Source: Gammaproteobacteria bacterium UBA7376
GTDB taxonomy: Bacteria; Pseudomonadota; Gammaproteobacteria; Pseudomonadales; Azotimanducaceae
Length of the DNA stretch: 53,243 nucleotides
Assembly: GCA_002470275.1 (NCBI GenBank)
Contig: DKNY01000011.1
Coordinates: 64,333 to 117,575, forward strand
Direction of reading: 5' to 3'
A program made the translations under genes and the position numbers. Positions 9,629 to 17,823 of this stretch are shown in pieces; within the stretch, counting starts at the first letter, position 1; every line of letters begins with the position of its first letter. The notes beneath the pieces are model-generated. The model saw only the letters and a list, made by a program, of their open reading frames with translations. It ran no database searches and was not told the origin of the DNA.

Positions 9629-10172
9629 CTGAGTTCGCCACCGGGTGGCATTGACGGACCGATCATTGATCTCGCCGCCAGCCTTACAACAGACTCACCA
9701 TCGCAATAACCAGCGACGAGCGCGACGGGTTCAAAGGTAACACCAATGAAATTGCTGACGAAGTCGCTTCAATCCTGCCAGGCATTGACCTGCTCGCTGC
9801 AGTTAAAGAGATCAGTTCGAGCTGGTGGTTGTCCCGGTCGCGGCAGCAAAACCATCGCATTGGCCCGTGATTCCCTGTCTGGTGAGAGCCTATCGCACTG
9901 TGTTTTCAACGTTCCTAGGTATGAGATAGGTCATCCAAACAAGCCTGAGGGAGGACGGCGCTCTATCCCACGGATTGAAAGGGCCACGCCTCAAGATCGG
10001 GTCTCTTTGTGGCGGCGATGTGAGCGTCTTCATCATCCTGTACATGAGACGCGATCATGGACGAGCAGTGAGTGAGGGTCGTGTGGATATTGCATATCTT
10101 ACGGATGAAGCCTAGACCGTAAGCAGACGACGGGGGCCGTCGATAGGTACCCATAACTTGCAAGCTGCGCGT
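9629..10172. other. Gene-poor stretch, possible degraded coding sequence
   Basis: No convincing intact gene. One plus-strand frame at about 9690-9850 reads like real protein (RLTIAITSDERDGFKGN, then LPGIDLLAAVKEI), but it has no start codon or Shine-Dalgarno and stops soon after. Shorter protein-like pieces continue in other frames to about 10110. This would fit a frameshifted remnant. I do not recognise the family. Open frames here, such as one at 9746-10075, have compositions unlike the neighbouring genes. Confidence 0.3.
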
Positions 10173-10808
10173 TCAATCCGGGGTAACCCAATATTTACTA
10201 TTCGCGCAGGAATACTCCTCTATCGGCTGCGCATCCTTGATGAAGTCGTAAAACTCGCCCTCAAAAGATTCAAAGTCTGGATGCTTGTTCAACCAAGCCA
10301 CTCCTTCTGGATAGGATAAGATACGCCTTAGATAGGGGGCCGCGAAAAATGTCCAGTCACGCCCGGTGTTAATTTGTAATTGCTCAATCCACGCCACCCT
10401 AAATACATGATGCATCTGCACGGTAAAGAAATTGTGGAGCACTAACGCGTCTTTTTTGCTGAGGGTTTTCGGTTCATAGCATGCTTTGACCAACACATCC
10501 GCTAAGTTTTCGCCAAAGATTTCGGTGGTTTCTTCAGTGACCGATGCGAGCCTATCTTGCAAAATTTCGACGAAAGTATTCTCTCTAGACTCTCTCATTT
10601 CGAGCAGTACGAGCCATAAACCCACGATTACGGCAATTGCCGTTACCGCCTGAATCGCAGTTTCAATGACGAAACGCTTTGACTCGAACTTCCCCTTGAT
10701 TGTCACTTTCTCCCAACTTTTAGGCACTTTGTTATCCTTTATGTGCAACGGTAGAGATTTGTTCTTCAGTGCTATCCCATTGTTTTTGGCGCCAAAAACT
10801 ACTGACAT
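10173..10808 (-). CDS. Hypothetical single-TM protein
   Basis: A 211-residue protein of unknown function. One hydrophobic helix (about residues 50-69, QAVTAIAVIVGLWLVLLEMR) is followed by a charged helical segment (RESRENTFVEILQDRLASV) and a soluble C-terminal domain rich in aromatic residues, ending in YWVTPD. The predicted form is an inner-membrane anchor with a cytoplasmic or periplasmic sensor/effector domain. The ATG has GAGG only 2 nt upstream. A GTG at 10727 with AAAGGA 7 nt before it is a good alternative start, giving 184 residues. Base composition is more AT-rich than the flanking core genes. It is divergent from the cyclase-like gene across about 440 bp. I recognise no family. Confidence 0.6.
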   Translation of the reverse strand: MSVVFGAKNNGIALKNKSLPLHIKDNKVPKSWEKVTIKGKFESKRFVIETAIQAVTAIAVIVGLWLVLLEMRESRENTFVEILQDRLASVTEETTEIFGENLADVLVKACYEPKTLSKKDALVLHNFFTVQMHHVFRVAWIEQLQINTGRDWTFFAAPYLRRILSYPEGVAWLNKHPDFESFEGEFYDFIKDAQPIEEYSCANSKYWVTPD

Positions 10809-11250
10809 GACCTCAGGTTACTGAATTTACCGATCTTGATAAACGATCACCCAGATACCGCTTGACCGAAAACCCTTGCCCGCCACTGGAAAGCGCCGCT
10901 GCCTCAGATGCAAATAGTATGCAAAGGCGCTAAATTTGAAACAAGCCAGTTTTAACTAATGAGCATTGCTTGGGACTTTTTCGTGTTTGCGAGTGGAATC
11001 TGAGTTCCGTGCACCAATCCAAGCGGCTATGAAGTCTCAGCGGTTGCTCTCGCGTTGGGTGATGTTGGATGTGACTAATTCTGTTTCATCCGCACCCACT
11101 TCCATGACATCGAAACTGCAGCGTGCAACTTCGAGGCCAGGAGATTTAGGTGACGCTGGCTTGCGACTTGGGGGTTTTTCATTTTTCCTCCGCTTTAAAA
11201 ACCAGGCGCAAGATTTGCCCAAAAAGCAATAGTAATGAGGCATGCAAACG
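10809..11250. other. Divergent intergenic region, no gene seen
   Basis: This 440-bp region separates the single-TM protein from the cyclase-like protein and presumably holds both promoters. I found no RNA gene, repeat array or convincing coding sequence. The open frames in both orientations here are low-complexity or overlap the cyclase start. Confidence 0.4.
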
Positions 11251-11841
11251 ATGAAGCTATTGGATTTTCTTCTCGAGCAGGATGCTCTTGGCATTCACCC
11301 TGAAAAGATCGAGCAGGAGGCTTGGAATAAGTTTGGAACGAAAGTCGCTGTCTTGAATATAGATTCGGTTGGGTTCTCTCGGACAACCAAATCTCACGGA
11401 ATCGTCCATTTCCTAACCAGAATGGCCAAAGCTCGGGACTGTATGAGTTCAGTATTGGGTGCGATGGACACGATCTCATTCGGTTACCACGCGGATAATT
11501 GCATAGCGTATTTCGATACACCTCAAAAGGCAGTTGATGCCGTTTTGGCGTTACAAAGCGCGGTGCTAAAAAGCGGGATTACACTAAACGACAGCGAACA
11601 CTATGGCTTATGTGCCGGTATTGGATACGGTGAGTTGCTCTACTCTCAAACGCTGGATGGTTATTTCGGAGACGAAATGAATTTAGCGTCCCGCTTAGGA
11701 GAAGATACCGCGGAACGAGATGAAATCCTTCTCACCCAAAACGCGCGAAACGCGCTGACTGATGGCGCAGATTTGCGTTTTGAGGCGAGATCGCTCGAGG
11801 CATCTGGTGCACTCGTGAACTATTACGCACTCAAAAGGTAG
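11251..11841 (+). CDS. Stand-alone class III nucleotidyl cyclase-like protein
   Basis: A 196-residue protein that is essentially one class III cyclase fold. Visible elements are VAVLNIDSVGFSR (first metal Asp), HADNCIAYF (second metal Asp, in the place of the usual GD/EADN), GLCAGIGYG, and FGDEMNLASRLGE, which supplies the Asn and Arg that stabilise the transition state. The substrate-recognition Lys expected four residues before the second Asp is Gly, so base specificity, or activity itself, is uncertain. No sensor or membrane domain is attached. This start is chosen because GAGG lies 10 nt upstream; an ATG 9 bp earlier has GAGG almost touching it. Composition is more AT-rich than the core genes. 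Confidence 0.72.
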   Translation: MKLLDFLLEQDALGIHPEKIEQEAWNKFGTKVAVLNIDSVGFSRTTKSHGIVHFLTRMAKARDCMSSVLGAMDTISFGYHADNCIAYFDTPQKAVDAVLALQSAVLKSGITLNDSEHYGLCAGIGYGELLYSQTLDGYFGDEMNLASRLGEDTAERDEILLTQNARNALTDGADLRFEARSLEASGALVNYYALKR

Positions 11842-12643
11842 TGTGTGACGATCTTCGATTCTAAGGCGTCGATGAAGGCTATTGTGCTATCGCTTTCAGC
11901 TACGCATCGTTTGCGATAGTCGGTTACTAATCGCAACCAAAAAGGTAATGACTTTGGGCATTCAACGGGAAGCCAGCCCCGTTGAAGCGCCTATTTGAAA
12001 AGAAGACGCTCGACCCCGTATTGGAGTAGGCCGCGATCTAGGCGCCATGAACTTCAACAAGGGTTTAGGGCTGGGTTCAGACGATCCAGGCAACGCGAAG
12101 GAACACTAGCAAATAATAACCAGACGTAGCCCAGCACCTTCATGCGCAAGGCGCTGGGGTTTTTGCTGCTTGGGGAAACTGGCGCATCTGGCCCATTGAT
12201 CTAGCGCAATAGCTCTCGCCCTTTGATGTGCCATTAGGCTGGTGGATAGGGAGGCCCTACATTGACAGGATTTGTATCTCGATGCTCGTCTGTTTTGAAG
12301 GAGAAGCTGACACAAACAAATACGGAGCACCTATTCCTTCGGGCCGCTTCAGTAGTCTGTCACCTGAGGGAGCTGTTTCGCCAATGCCGTATCTCTGAGC
12401 AGTTTGCGAGCTTTTAGACCACTCAAGCCGCTCTCATGTAGTCTGCGTAAGGACTATATCTGACCCGGGACGGGGGCCAACCGGGTATAGCGTTGACCAT
12501 AAATTCTGACATGACACAGCTTTATTGGTGGCTGAACGTGATTTGTTTTTTGGTTGGCCTAGGTCTAGAAATTTGCGCTCCAGGGCCAAATAGGAGTTCA
12601 GGGGCATAAAAAGCACCCGACGAGACACTTTGATTTGAGAAAT
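11842..12643. other. Non-coding stretch between cyclase-like gene and tRNA
   Basis: Eight hundred bases without a supportable gene. The only structured element I see is the hairpin with T-tract at 12130-12164. A minus-strand open frame (12106-12330) has no recognisable family, and the one at 12434-12688 reads into the tRNA 3' exon, so it is not a gene. There is no integrase and no copy of the tRNA 3' end. Confidence 0.5.
12130..12164 (+). terminator. Hairpin plus T-tract, probable terminator
   Basis: CCCAGC and GCTGGG pair around inner CCTT/AAGG pairs (single-base A and C mismatches between the two blocks) with a CATGCGC loop. The stem is followed at once by a G and five T residues. The orientation suits transcripts coming from the cyclase-like gene about 290 bp upstream. 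Confidence 0.55.
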
Positions 12644-12987
12644 TGGTGGGCCCACCAGGACTCGAACCTGGGACCAATGGATTCGCATGATCGCAGTCTT
12701 TCGGCTGCGTGCGGACTATCTCACCTCCCTCGACGGAATCGCTTCCTCGTTAGGGAGCGGGACGCTCTAGCCTGTTATTAAGAGCCCTCGGCATCTCGTA
12801 AGCTGCCAGCTCTCAGGTAGTCTCTGCACCTTCCGGCAGTGTACTGCCGACTTGGCTCAGGATTGCCGATCGCCACTGAAGCCGCGATGACGGTTCCCCT
12901 GAATTCATCCCGTTCATCCTGACCCTTTCGGAATCAGGCGCACCATTTTGATGAGTCCACTGCTCTAACCAACTGAGCTATAGGCCC
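12644..12987 (-). tRNA. ileX: tRNA-Ile2 (anticodon CAT), split by a group I intron
   Basis: The exons lie at 12951-12987 (37 nt) and 12644-12683 (40 nt). Joined they give a 77-nt cloverleaf. The acceptor stem is GGGCCTA/TGGGCCC, the D-arm starts GCTCAGTTGG, the anticodon stem is GTGGA/TCCAT around loop CTCATAA, the T-arm is CCAGG TTCGAGT CCTGG, and A73-CCA is encoded. A CAT anticodon with this acceptor sequence and a position just downstream of rpoD points to the minor isoleucine tRNA, whose C34 TilS turns into lysidine, rather than elongator tRNA-Met. The gene starts 30 nt after rpoD on the same strand and is probably co-transcribed. Identity as Ile2 is strong but not proven. Confidence 0.88.
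12684..12950 (-). ncRNA. Group I intron (IC3-like), self-splicing, in the tRNA anticodon loop
   Basis: A 267-nt intron follows anticodon base 36. P1 pairs exon CAT plus the first intron C with internal guide GGTG, giving the required U-G wobble at the 5' splice site. The intron ends in G. Core elements are AATCCTGAGCCAAG (12851-12864), GCAGAGACTA (12818-12827) and GAGATAGTCC (12713-12722), whose ACTA/TAGT forms P7. Hairpins P2 (12918-12938) and P9 (12692-12709) are both capped by GAAA tetraloops. It has no homing endonuclease. The site and class match the known Azoarcus tRNA-Ile(CAU) intron. Splicing needs only guanosine and magnesium in that family. Confidence 0.92.
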
Positions 12988-13016
12988 AATTTCCTATTTC
13001 GGAAGGGCTAACGTCC

Positions 13017-14891
13017 TTAAACGTTTCTGCCGTTCCCGCCTTCCAAATTGTCGTCCAAGAAGCTACGCAAGTGTTCTGAGCGACTGGGATGTCGCAGCTT
13101 GCGAAGCGCCTTAGCCTCTATCTGACGTATTCGCTCTCGCGTTACATCAAACTGCTTGCCGACCTCCTCTAGCGTATGGTCGGTATTCATATCGATACCA
13201 AAACGCATCCGCAATACTTTAGCTTCGCGGGCGGTAAGTCCCCCGAGAACATCCTTTGTGGCCTCGCGCAGGCCTTCGCCCGTCGCCAGCTCTATGGGCG
13301 AACCAATGGTGCTGTCCTCGATAAAGTCACCCAGGTGGGAGTCCTCGTCGTCACCAATGGGTGTCTCCATGGAGATTGGCTCCTTCGCGATTTTAAGTAC
13401 GCGGCGAACCTTTTCTTCCGGCATCTCCATCCTTTCGCCAAGTTCTTCCGGCGTAGGCTCTCGCCCCATTTCCTGAAGCATTTGGCGAGAGACCCGGTTG
13501 AGCTTATTGATCGTTTCGATCATGTGCACGGGTATTCGGATCGTGCGTGCCTGATCGGCGATAGAGCGCGTTATTGCTTGGCGGATCCACCAGGTTGCAT
13601 AGGTGGAGAACTTATAGCCGCGACGATACTCGAACTTATCGACGGCCTTCATTAAGCCGATGTTGCCTTCCTGAATCAGGTCCAGGAACTGCAGGCCTCG
13701 GTTGGTGTATTTCTTGGCAATGGAGATCACCAAGCGCAGGTTCGCCTCCACCATATCCTTCTTTGCTCGCCGAGCCTTAGCCTCGCCCAAAGAAATTTTG
13801 CGATTAATATCCTTGATCTCAGAGACGCTGCGCTCCGTAATCTTGGAAAGGGCCTTGAGCTTTTTCTGGGAGCGCAGCACTTCGCCACGCACATTGTCCA
13901 AGCCTGAGGCGTATTCCTTTTTAACCTTGGATATTTTATTCATCCAGCTCACGCTGACTTCGTTTCCTATGTACTCCTTGCGGAAGATATCTCTCGGAAC
14001 ACGAGCGTGGCGCACCACTGAATTAGTAATAAGACGTTCCTGACGACGAACGATATCTTGAGCGTTGCGAGCCATGGATACCATGTGATCGAAATGTTTG
14101 GGCACCAGCTTGAAGCAGCAATAGGCTTCGGCCATCTTTTCCATCTGAGCCTGGGCTTCTTTGCTGGCCTCGCCTTTCTCGCCGACTACCTTTTGATACT
14201 TGTTGTAATGCCGCTTCAGCAGGGAGAACCGACGCTTTGCCTCGATTGGATCGGGTCCTTTATTTTCCTCTTCTTCCTCTTCGTCCTCACCCTCGGCTTC
14301 CGTCCCATCCTCCGTCTTGGGCGGGGGTGTCGGTTCCGCACCGACTTGCGTTGCCGCTGGTACATTGTCCGTCGGGTCCAGATAGCCCACCAGGAGATCT
14401 GCTAACTTGTCTTCCTTGGTGACCTCGGCATAGGTTTCCAACAGGTACTCAACCGTCCCGGGGAAGTAGGCCAGCGCGTTCAGCATGTCACGAATGCCTT
14501 CTTCGATGCGCTTGGCGATGGCGATTTCGCCCTCCCGAGTGAGCAACTCCACCGTGCCCATTTCCCGCATATACATGCGCACAGGATCGGTGGTTCTACC
14601 GGCCTCGGTCTCTACTGCTGCCAATGCGGCTGCAGCCTCTTCGGCCGCCAGCTCATCTGCCGTGTTTTCTTCAGTAGACAGCAGGTCATCGGCATCGGGC
14701 GCGGTTTCATAAACCGTGATGCCCATGTCGTTGATCATCCGAATGATGTCCTCGATTTGCTCGGGATCCGAAATATCATCCGGTAGGTGATCGTTCACCT
14801 CACCATAGGTCAGAAACCCCTGTTCCTTACCTTTGGCGATCAGTTCTTTAAGCCTGGACTGCTGCTGTTCCGTGGTGATTTGTTTGTTCAT
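13017..14891 (-). CDS. rpoD: RNA polymerase sigma factor RpoD (sigma-70)
   Basis: A 624-residue primary sigma factor. Region 1.1 is at the N-terminus and region 1.2 ([21 protein letters not shown]) is near residue 100. An acidic Glu-rich non-conserved region spans about 190-210. Regions 2.1-2.4 include [19 protein letters not shown] and [17 protein letters not shown]. Region 3 has [15 protein letters not shown], and region 4.2 ([20 protein letters not shown]) reads the -35 element. Length matches the E. coli and Pseudomonas proteins. It is the last protein gene of the rpsU-yqeY-dnaG-rpoD operon. The 250-bp gap after dnaG probably carries an extra promoter, as is known for this operon in other species. 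Confidence 0.98.
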   Translation of the reverse strand: MNKQITTEQQQSRLKELIAKGKEQGFLTYGEVNDHLPDDISDPEQIEDIIRMINDMGITVYETAPDADDLLSTEENTADELAAEEAAAALAAVETEAGRTTDPVRMYMREMGTVELLTREGEIAIAKRIEEGIRDMLNALAYFPGTVEYLLETYAEVTKEDKLADLLVGYLDPTDNVPAATQVGAEPTPPPKTEDGTEAEGEDEEEEEENKGPDPIEAKRRFSLLKRHYNKYQKVVGEKGEASKEAQAQMEKMAEAYCCFKLVPKHFDHMVSMARNAQDIVRRQERLITNSVVRHARVPRDIFRKEYIGNEVSVSWMNKISKVKKEYASGLDNVRGEVLRSQKKLKALSKITERSVSEIKDINRKISLGEAKARRAKKDMVEANLRLVISIAKKYTNRGLQFLDLIQEGNIGLMKAVDKFEYRRGYKFSTYATWWIRQAITRSIADQARTIRIPVHMIETINKLNRVSRQMLQEMGREPTPEELGERMEMPEEKVRRVLKIAKEPISMETPIGDDEDSHLGDFIEDSTIGSPIELATGEGLREATKDVLGGLTAREAKVLRMRFGIDMNTDHTLEEVGKQFDVTRERIRQIEAKALRKLRHPSRSEHLRSFLDDNLEGGNGRNV

Positions 14892-15141
14892 AGTGTCTCA
14901 ATTCGAATGCATGGCGCGCGTGGCGTCGTGTCCTTGTCTCCGAGTGCATGTACCGGAAGCAAGGGACCCTACTTCGGACTGATTGAACGGCGTGCGGCAG
15001 GCTTCAAAGGCCAGGGTCATCATTTATCCTCCTGGCGACGCCCACCTGCTGGCCGAATCGGGCCTGTTAGTCGAGGTGACCCGTAATAATATCAATACCT
15101 GTTGATGGATACCAGATTTAAGACCGGAGACCCTGCACGCC

Positions 15142-16890
15142 TTAATCCCCCGCTGTGCGCTCCCGATGACCCCCGCCCTCAGCGCTGCGCAGATGACTGA
15201 GCAGCTCCGCTTCGGCACCGATTTCCCGAGCTTGAAGCTGTCTCTGGCGTCGAAGCTCATCATCCATGAGTCGGCAGAGGTTCCCCAAACCATCGACCAA
15301 CTCCCGCTCCCGTGGCAGGCCAGGCTCCAAGGGCTGATTTACCAGGTTAACCAGCTCTCCCTGGGTTGCCTCATCCGGCCATCCGACCAAAATTTTGTCA
15401 ATTTCTGCGTTGGGATTCTGCTCCAGGAAGTCCACCAGCGTACCGAGTAGTCCAAGATGGGTTGCGTGCTCGGCTAGCTTCGCCCTGAGACCATCCTCGA
15501 GCAAAGACCAAAGCTGAGTTTCCTTGAGCAAAATGATGAGCATGCGCCGCTGTAAACGCTCGATACCGCGCCGATTCGTCGTGGCCGATGGCTGACTCGC
15601 CGGACTCACCCTAGCCTCCCGCGTGGACGCTGAAACGGCACTCGGCTGGACAGGCTCAAGGCCGCCCAGTTCACGAACTCTCGCCTGAACCATGTCGCGC
15701 AGTAACCCCTGGGGCAGTTTTTCGATGTAGGGAGCAGCCAAGCCCATAAACTTCGCGCGTCCATCCAGGCTGTGCAAATCCAAATTTTCTTTGAGTCGGC
15801 CCAGTAGGAACTCCAGTCCCGGCGTGGCCTGGTTAACGTGTTCTTGGAACACCGTCTGGCCGTGGGTGCGAATCATGGAATCGGGGTCCTCTCCGTTGGG
15901 CAGAAAGACAAATTTGAGGGAGCGGCGTTCGTTAAGAACTGGCAGCGCACTTTCCAGCGCTCGCCATGCAGCAGCGCGTCCCGCCTTATCACCGTCGAAA
16001 CAACAGATTACCTCATCGCTGTAGCGGTACAGCTTCTCGTAATGAGCGGTGCCGGTAGCGGTGCCCAGGGTAGCAACCGCATTGGGAATACCGTTTTGAG
16101 CCAAGGCGACCACATCCATGTAACCCTCGACCACAATCAGCCGATCAATGCTTCTTAGCGCCTTTCGTGCTTCGTAGAGACCATACAGCTCGCGTCCCTT
16201 TTGAAACAACGGGGTCTCCGGGGAGTTCAGGTACTTGGGGCCATCACCATCCTTTAGCGTGCGGCCTCCAAATCCAATGACTCGCCCCCGAGTATCCCGT
16301 ATCGGAAATACGACGCGATCACGAAAGCGATCGTAGACATTGCCTTTGTCGTTCTTCGTGGTCAGCCCGGCCAGCAGCAGCTTGTTTTCATCGGCACCGA
16401 GCGCGTCTCGAAGGTTATGCCACCCGTCTGGCGCGTAACCTATGCCGAAGTCGCGGGCGACCGGGCCTGTGACACCCCGTCCCTTGAGGTATTCAATCGC
16501 TACCGGCGCACTTCTTAGCTGCCGTCGATAGTAGCCCTCGGCTTGCTCTAGCGCCTGATAAAGTCCCTGGTCAACGCTCTCTCGGGCCCTGCTTTGCCGT
16601 TCTCTCGGCACCTCCAGCCCAAGGTCCTTCGCCAACATCTCAACCGCCTCAACAAACTCAAGCCGCTCGAACTTCATCAAAAAGGTCAAAGCGCTTCCGC
16701 TCTCCTGGCAGCCAAAACAATGAAAAAACTGCTTATCAGGGCTGACCGAAAAGGAGGGGCTTTTTTCCTCATGAAAGGGACAGAGGCCCACATAGTTCTT
16801 GCCTGTCTTTTTGAGCGCGACTCGTCCGTCGATCACGCTGACGATATCTGCGCGATCTAGAAGATCATTGATGAAGGATTGAGGTATCAC
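15142..16890 (-). CDS. dnaG: DNA primase
   Basis: A 582-residue primase that makes RNA primers for replication. The N-terminal zinc ribbon has CPFH and CFGC near residues 38-64. The catalytic core contains VVEGYMDVVAL (Toprim Glu) near 268 and CFDGDKAGRAA (Toprim DxD) near 308. A short C-terminal helicase-binding domain follows a Ser/Arg-rich linker near 420-445. It sits between yqeY and rpoD in the classical order. The gap to yqeY is about 100 bp. Confidence 0.97.
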   Translation of the reverse strand: MIPQSFINDLLDRADIVSVIDGRVALKKTGKNYVGLCPFHEEKSPSFSVSPDKQFFHCFGCQESGSALTFLMKFERLEFVEAVEMLAKDLGLEVPRERQSRARESVDQGLYQALEQAEGYYRRQLRSAPVAIEYLKGRGVTGPVARDFGIGYAPDGWHNLRDALGADENKLLLAGLTTKNDKGNVYDRFRDRVVFPIRDTRGRVIGFGGRTLKDGDGPKYLNSPETPLFQKGRELYGLYEARKALRSIDRLIVVEGYMDVVALAQNGIPNAVATLGTATGTAHYEKLYRYSDEVICCFDGDKAGRAAAWRALESALPVLNERRSLKFVFLPNGEDPDSMIRTHGQTVFQEHVNQATPGLEFLLGRLKENLDLHSLDGRAKFMGLAAPYIEKLPQGLLRDMVQARVRELGGLEPVQPSAVSASTREARVSPASQPSATTNRRGIERLQRRMLIILLKETQLWSLLEDGLRAKLAEHATHLGLLGTLVDFLEQNPNAEIDKILVGWPDEATQGELVNLVNQPLEPGLPRERELVDGLGNLCRLMDDELRRQRQLQAREIGAEAELLSHLRSAEGGGHRERTAGD

Positions 16891-16994
16891 GCGGGCTCTC
16901 GTTTGCCTCTGTCAACACTGGGTTTGAGCCTACCACATGGGCCGAGGACGCTGGCAAGGATTACAGAAATTTACAGAGGTCGGGCGGTCTCGCG

Positions 16995-17441
16995 TTAGGC
17001 CAGCAAACTCTTGACTAAGGCACCCGCCTTACCCATGTCAACGCGCCCCTGCCCCTGACTCTTGAGAAGGCCCATCACCTTTCCCATATCCTGCATGCCC
17101 GCCGCCTGGCTTTCTTCGATTAGCGTTTTGATGAAGGCTTCGAGTTCTTCGGCTTCCATCTTGGTGGGCAAAAATTCCTCGATAACCTTGGATTCATAAG
17201 CCTCCACGGCTGCAAGGTCCTCTCGCCCAGCATCGCGAAACTGGGACTCAGCGTCCTGGCGCTGCTTGAGCATCTTGTTGAGGATTGCGAAGGCGTCTTC
17301 GTCGGTTACTTCACGACGCTCATCCACCTCCACGCGCTTCAATTCAGCATTGACCATACGCAGGGTTGCAACGCGCTCTTTGTCGCGCGCCCTCATAGCG
17401 GCTTTGGTCGCTTGGTTGAGTGTTTCTTTTAGTTGGGACAT
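16995..17441 (-). CDS. yqeY: GatB/YqeY domain protein
   Basis: A 148-residue protein of the YqeY family, related to the C-terminal tRNA-binding domain of GatB. It opens with a helical region ([20 protein letters not shown]), followed by the [20 protein letters not shown] segment and [12 protein letters not shown]. The end ([29 protein letters not shown]) is the typical YqeY tail. Its function is not established; a link to tRNA amidation has been proposed from homology. It lies between rpsU and dnaG, as in many gammaproteobacteria. Confidence 0.94.
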   Translation of the reverse strand: MSQLKETLNQATKAAMRARDKERVATLRMVNAELKRVEVDERREVTDEDAFAILNKMLKQRQDAESQFRDAGREDLAAVEAYESKVIEEFLPTKMEAEELEAFIKTLIEESQAAGMQDMGKVMGLLKSQGQGRVDMGKAGALVKSLLA

Positions 17442-17493
17442 GACGTTCGCTCGCGCTCGACATGCGGGCCTGGGCTATCTGCCTCAGTCCTCT

Positions 17494-17709
17494 CTAGTAG
17501 GAACGCTCGAACTTGCGCGTTTCTCGCTGGAGCTTTTTGATGTGCCGCTTGACTGCCGCAGCGGCCTTTCGCTTTCGGACTGCCGTGGGCTTTTCATAGA
17601 ACTCTCGACGACGAACTTCCGACAATACTCCCGCCTTTTCGCAGGATCGCTTAAAGCGTCGCAACGCAATATCGAAGGGCTCGTTCTCTTTGACTCTAAC
17701 GTGAGGCAT
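17494..17709 (-). CDS. rpsU: 30S ribosomal protein S21
   Basis: A 71-residue, highly basic protein with the standard S21 sequence ([34 protein letters not shown]). It joins the small subunit near the 3' end of 16S rRNA and helps initiation. It is the first gene of the rpsU-yqeY-dnaG-rpoD operon and is divergent from tsaD. A promoter is visible about 30-60 bp upstream. Confidence 0.98.
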   Translation of the reverse strand: MPHVRVKENEPFDIALRRFKRSCEKAGVLSEVRRREFYEKPTAVRKRKAAAAVKRHIKKLQRETRKFERSY

Positions 17710-17739
17710 ATTCTGTCTTGTGGCCGTTTAAGGCGGCGA

Positions 17740-17768
17740 AGTTTACACACTGAAGATTTGAGCTTCAA
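17740..17768 (-). promoter_or_regulatory. Candidate sigma-70 promoter for rpsU operon
   Basis: On the minus strand TTGAAG (17763-17768) and TAAACT (17740-17745) are spaced by exactly 17 bp. The -10 box lies 30 bp upstream of the rpsU ATG. Both boxes match the consensus at most positions. The assignment is by eye. Confidence 0.5.
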
Positions 17769-17823
17769 CCATATCCCCCGCATCATCTCAGCAATCTCGC
17801 TGCCTTTTTTGTACTATTCGCCG

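Noticed and set aside
9746..10075. Plus-strand 109-codon open frame
   Set aside because: Composition unlike the neighbours, no Shine-Dalgarno, no family; a different frame over the same bases looks more protein-like.
10173..11841. Firm assignment as a Pycsar or CBASS defence system
   Set aside because: Genes are divergent, no cyclic-nucleotide-binding effector domain is visible, and no other defence genes are nearby; kept only as a low-certainty idea.
12106..12330. Small minus-strand gene through the 12130-12164 hairpin
   Set aside because: No recognisable family; two frames look equally plausible and the hairpin with T-tract is better explained as a terminator.
9629..12643. Integrated genomic island at the tRNA
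   Set aside because: No integrase, transposase or duplicate of the tRNA 3' end was visible, so only an accessory patch is claimed.
12434..12688. Minus-strand 84-codon open frame
   Set aside because: Its first part is the tRNA 3' exon read as protein; no family or ribosome site.
14250..14310. Glu-rich low-complexity segment inside rpoD
   Set aside because: It is the normal acidic non-conserved region of primary sigma factors.
17266..17823. N-terminal extension of TsaD
   Set aside because: The extra open frame is antisense to rpsU and yqeY; TsaD begins at the [12 protein letters not shown] methionine.
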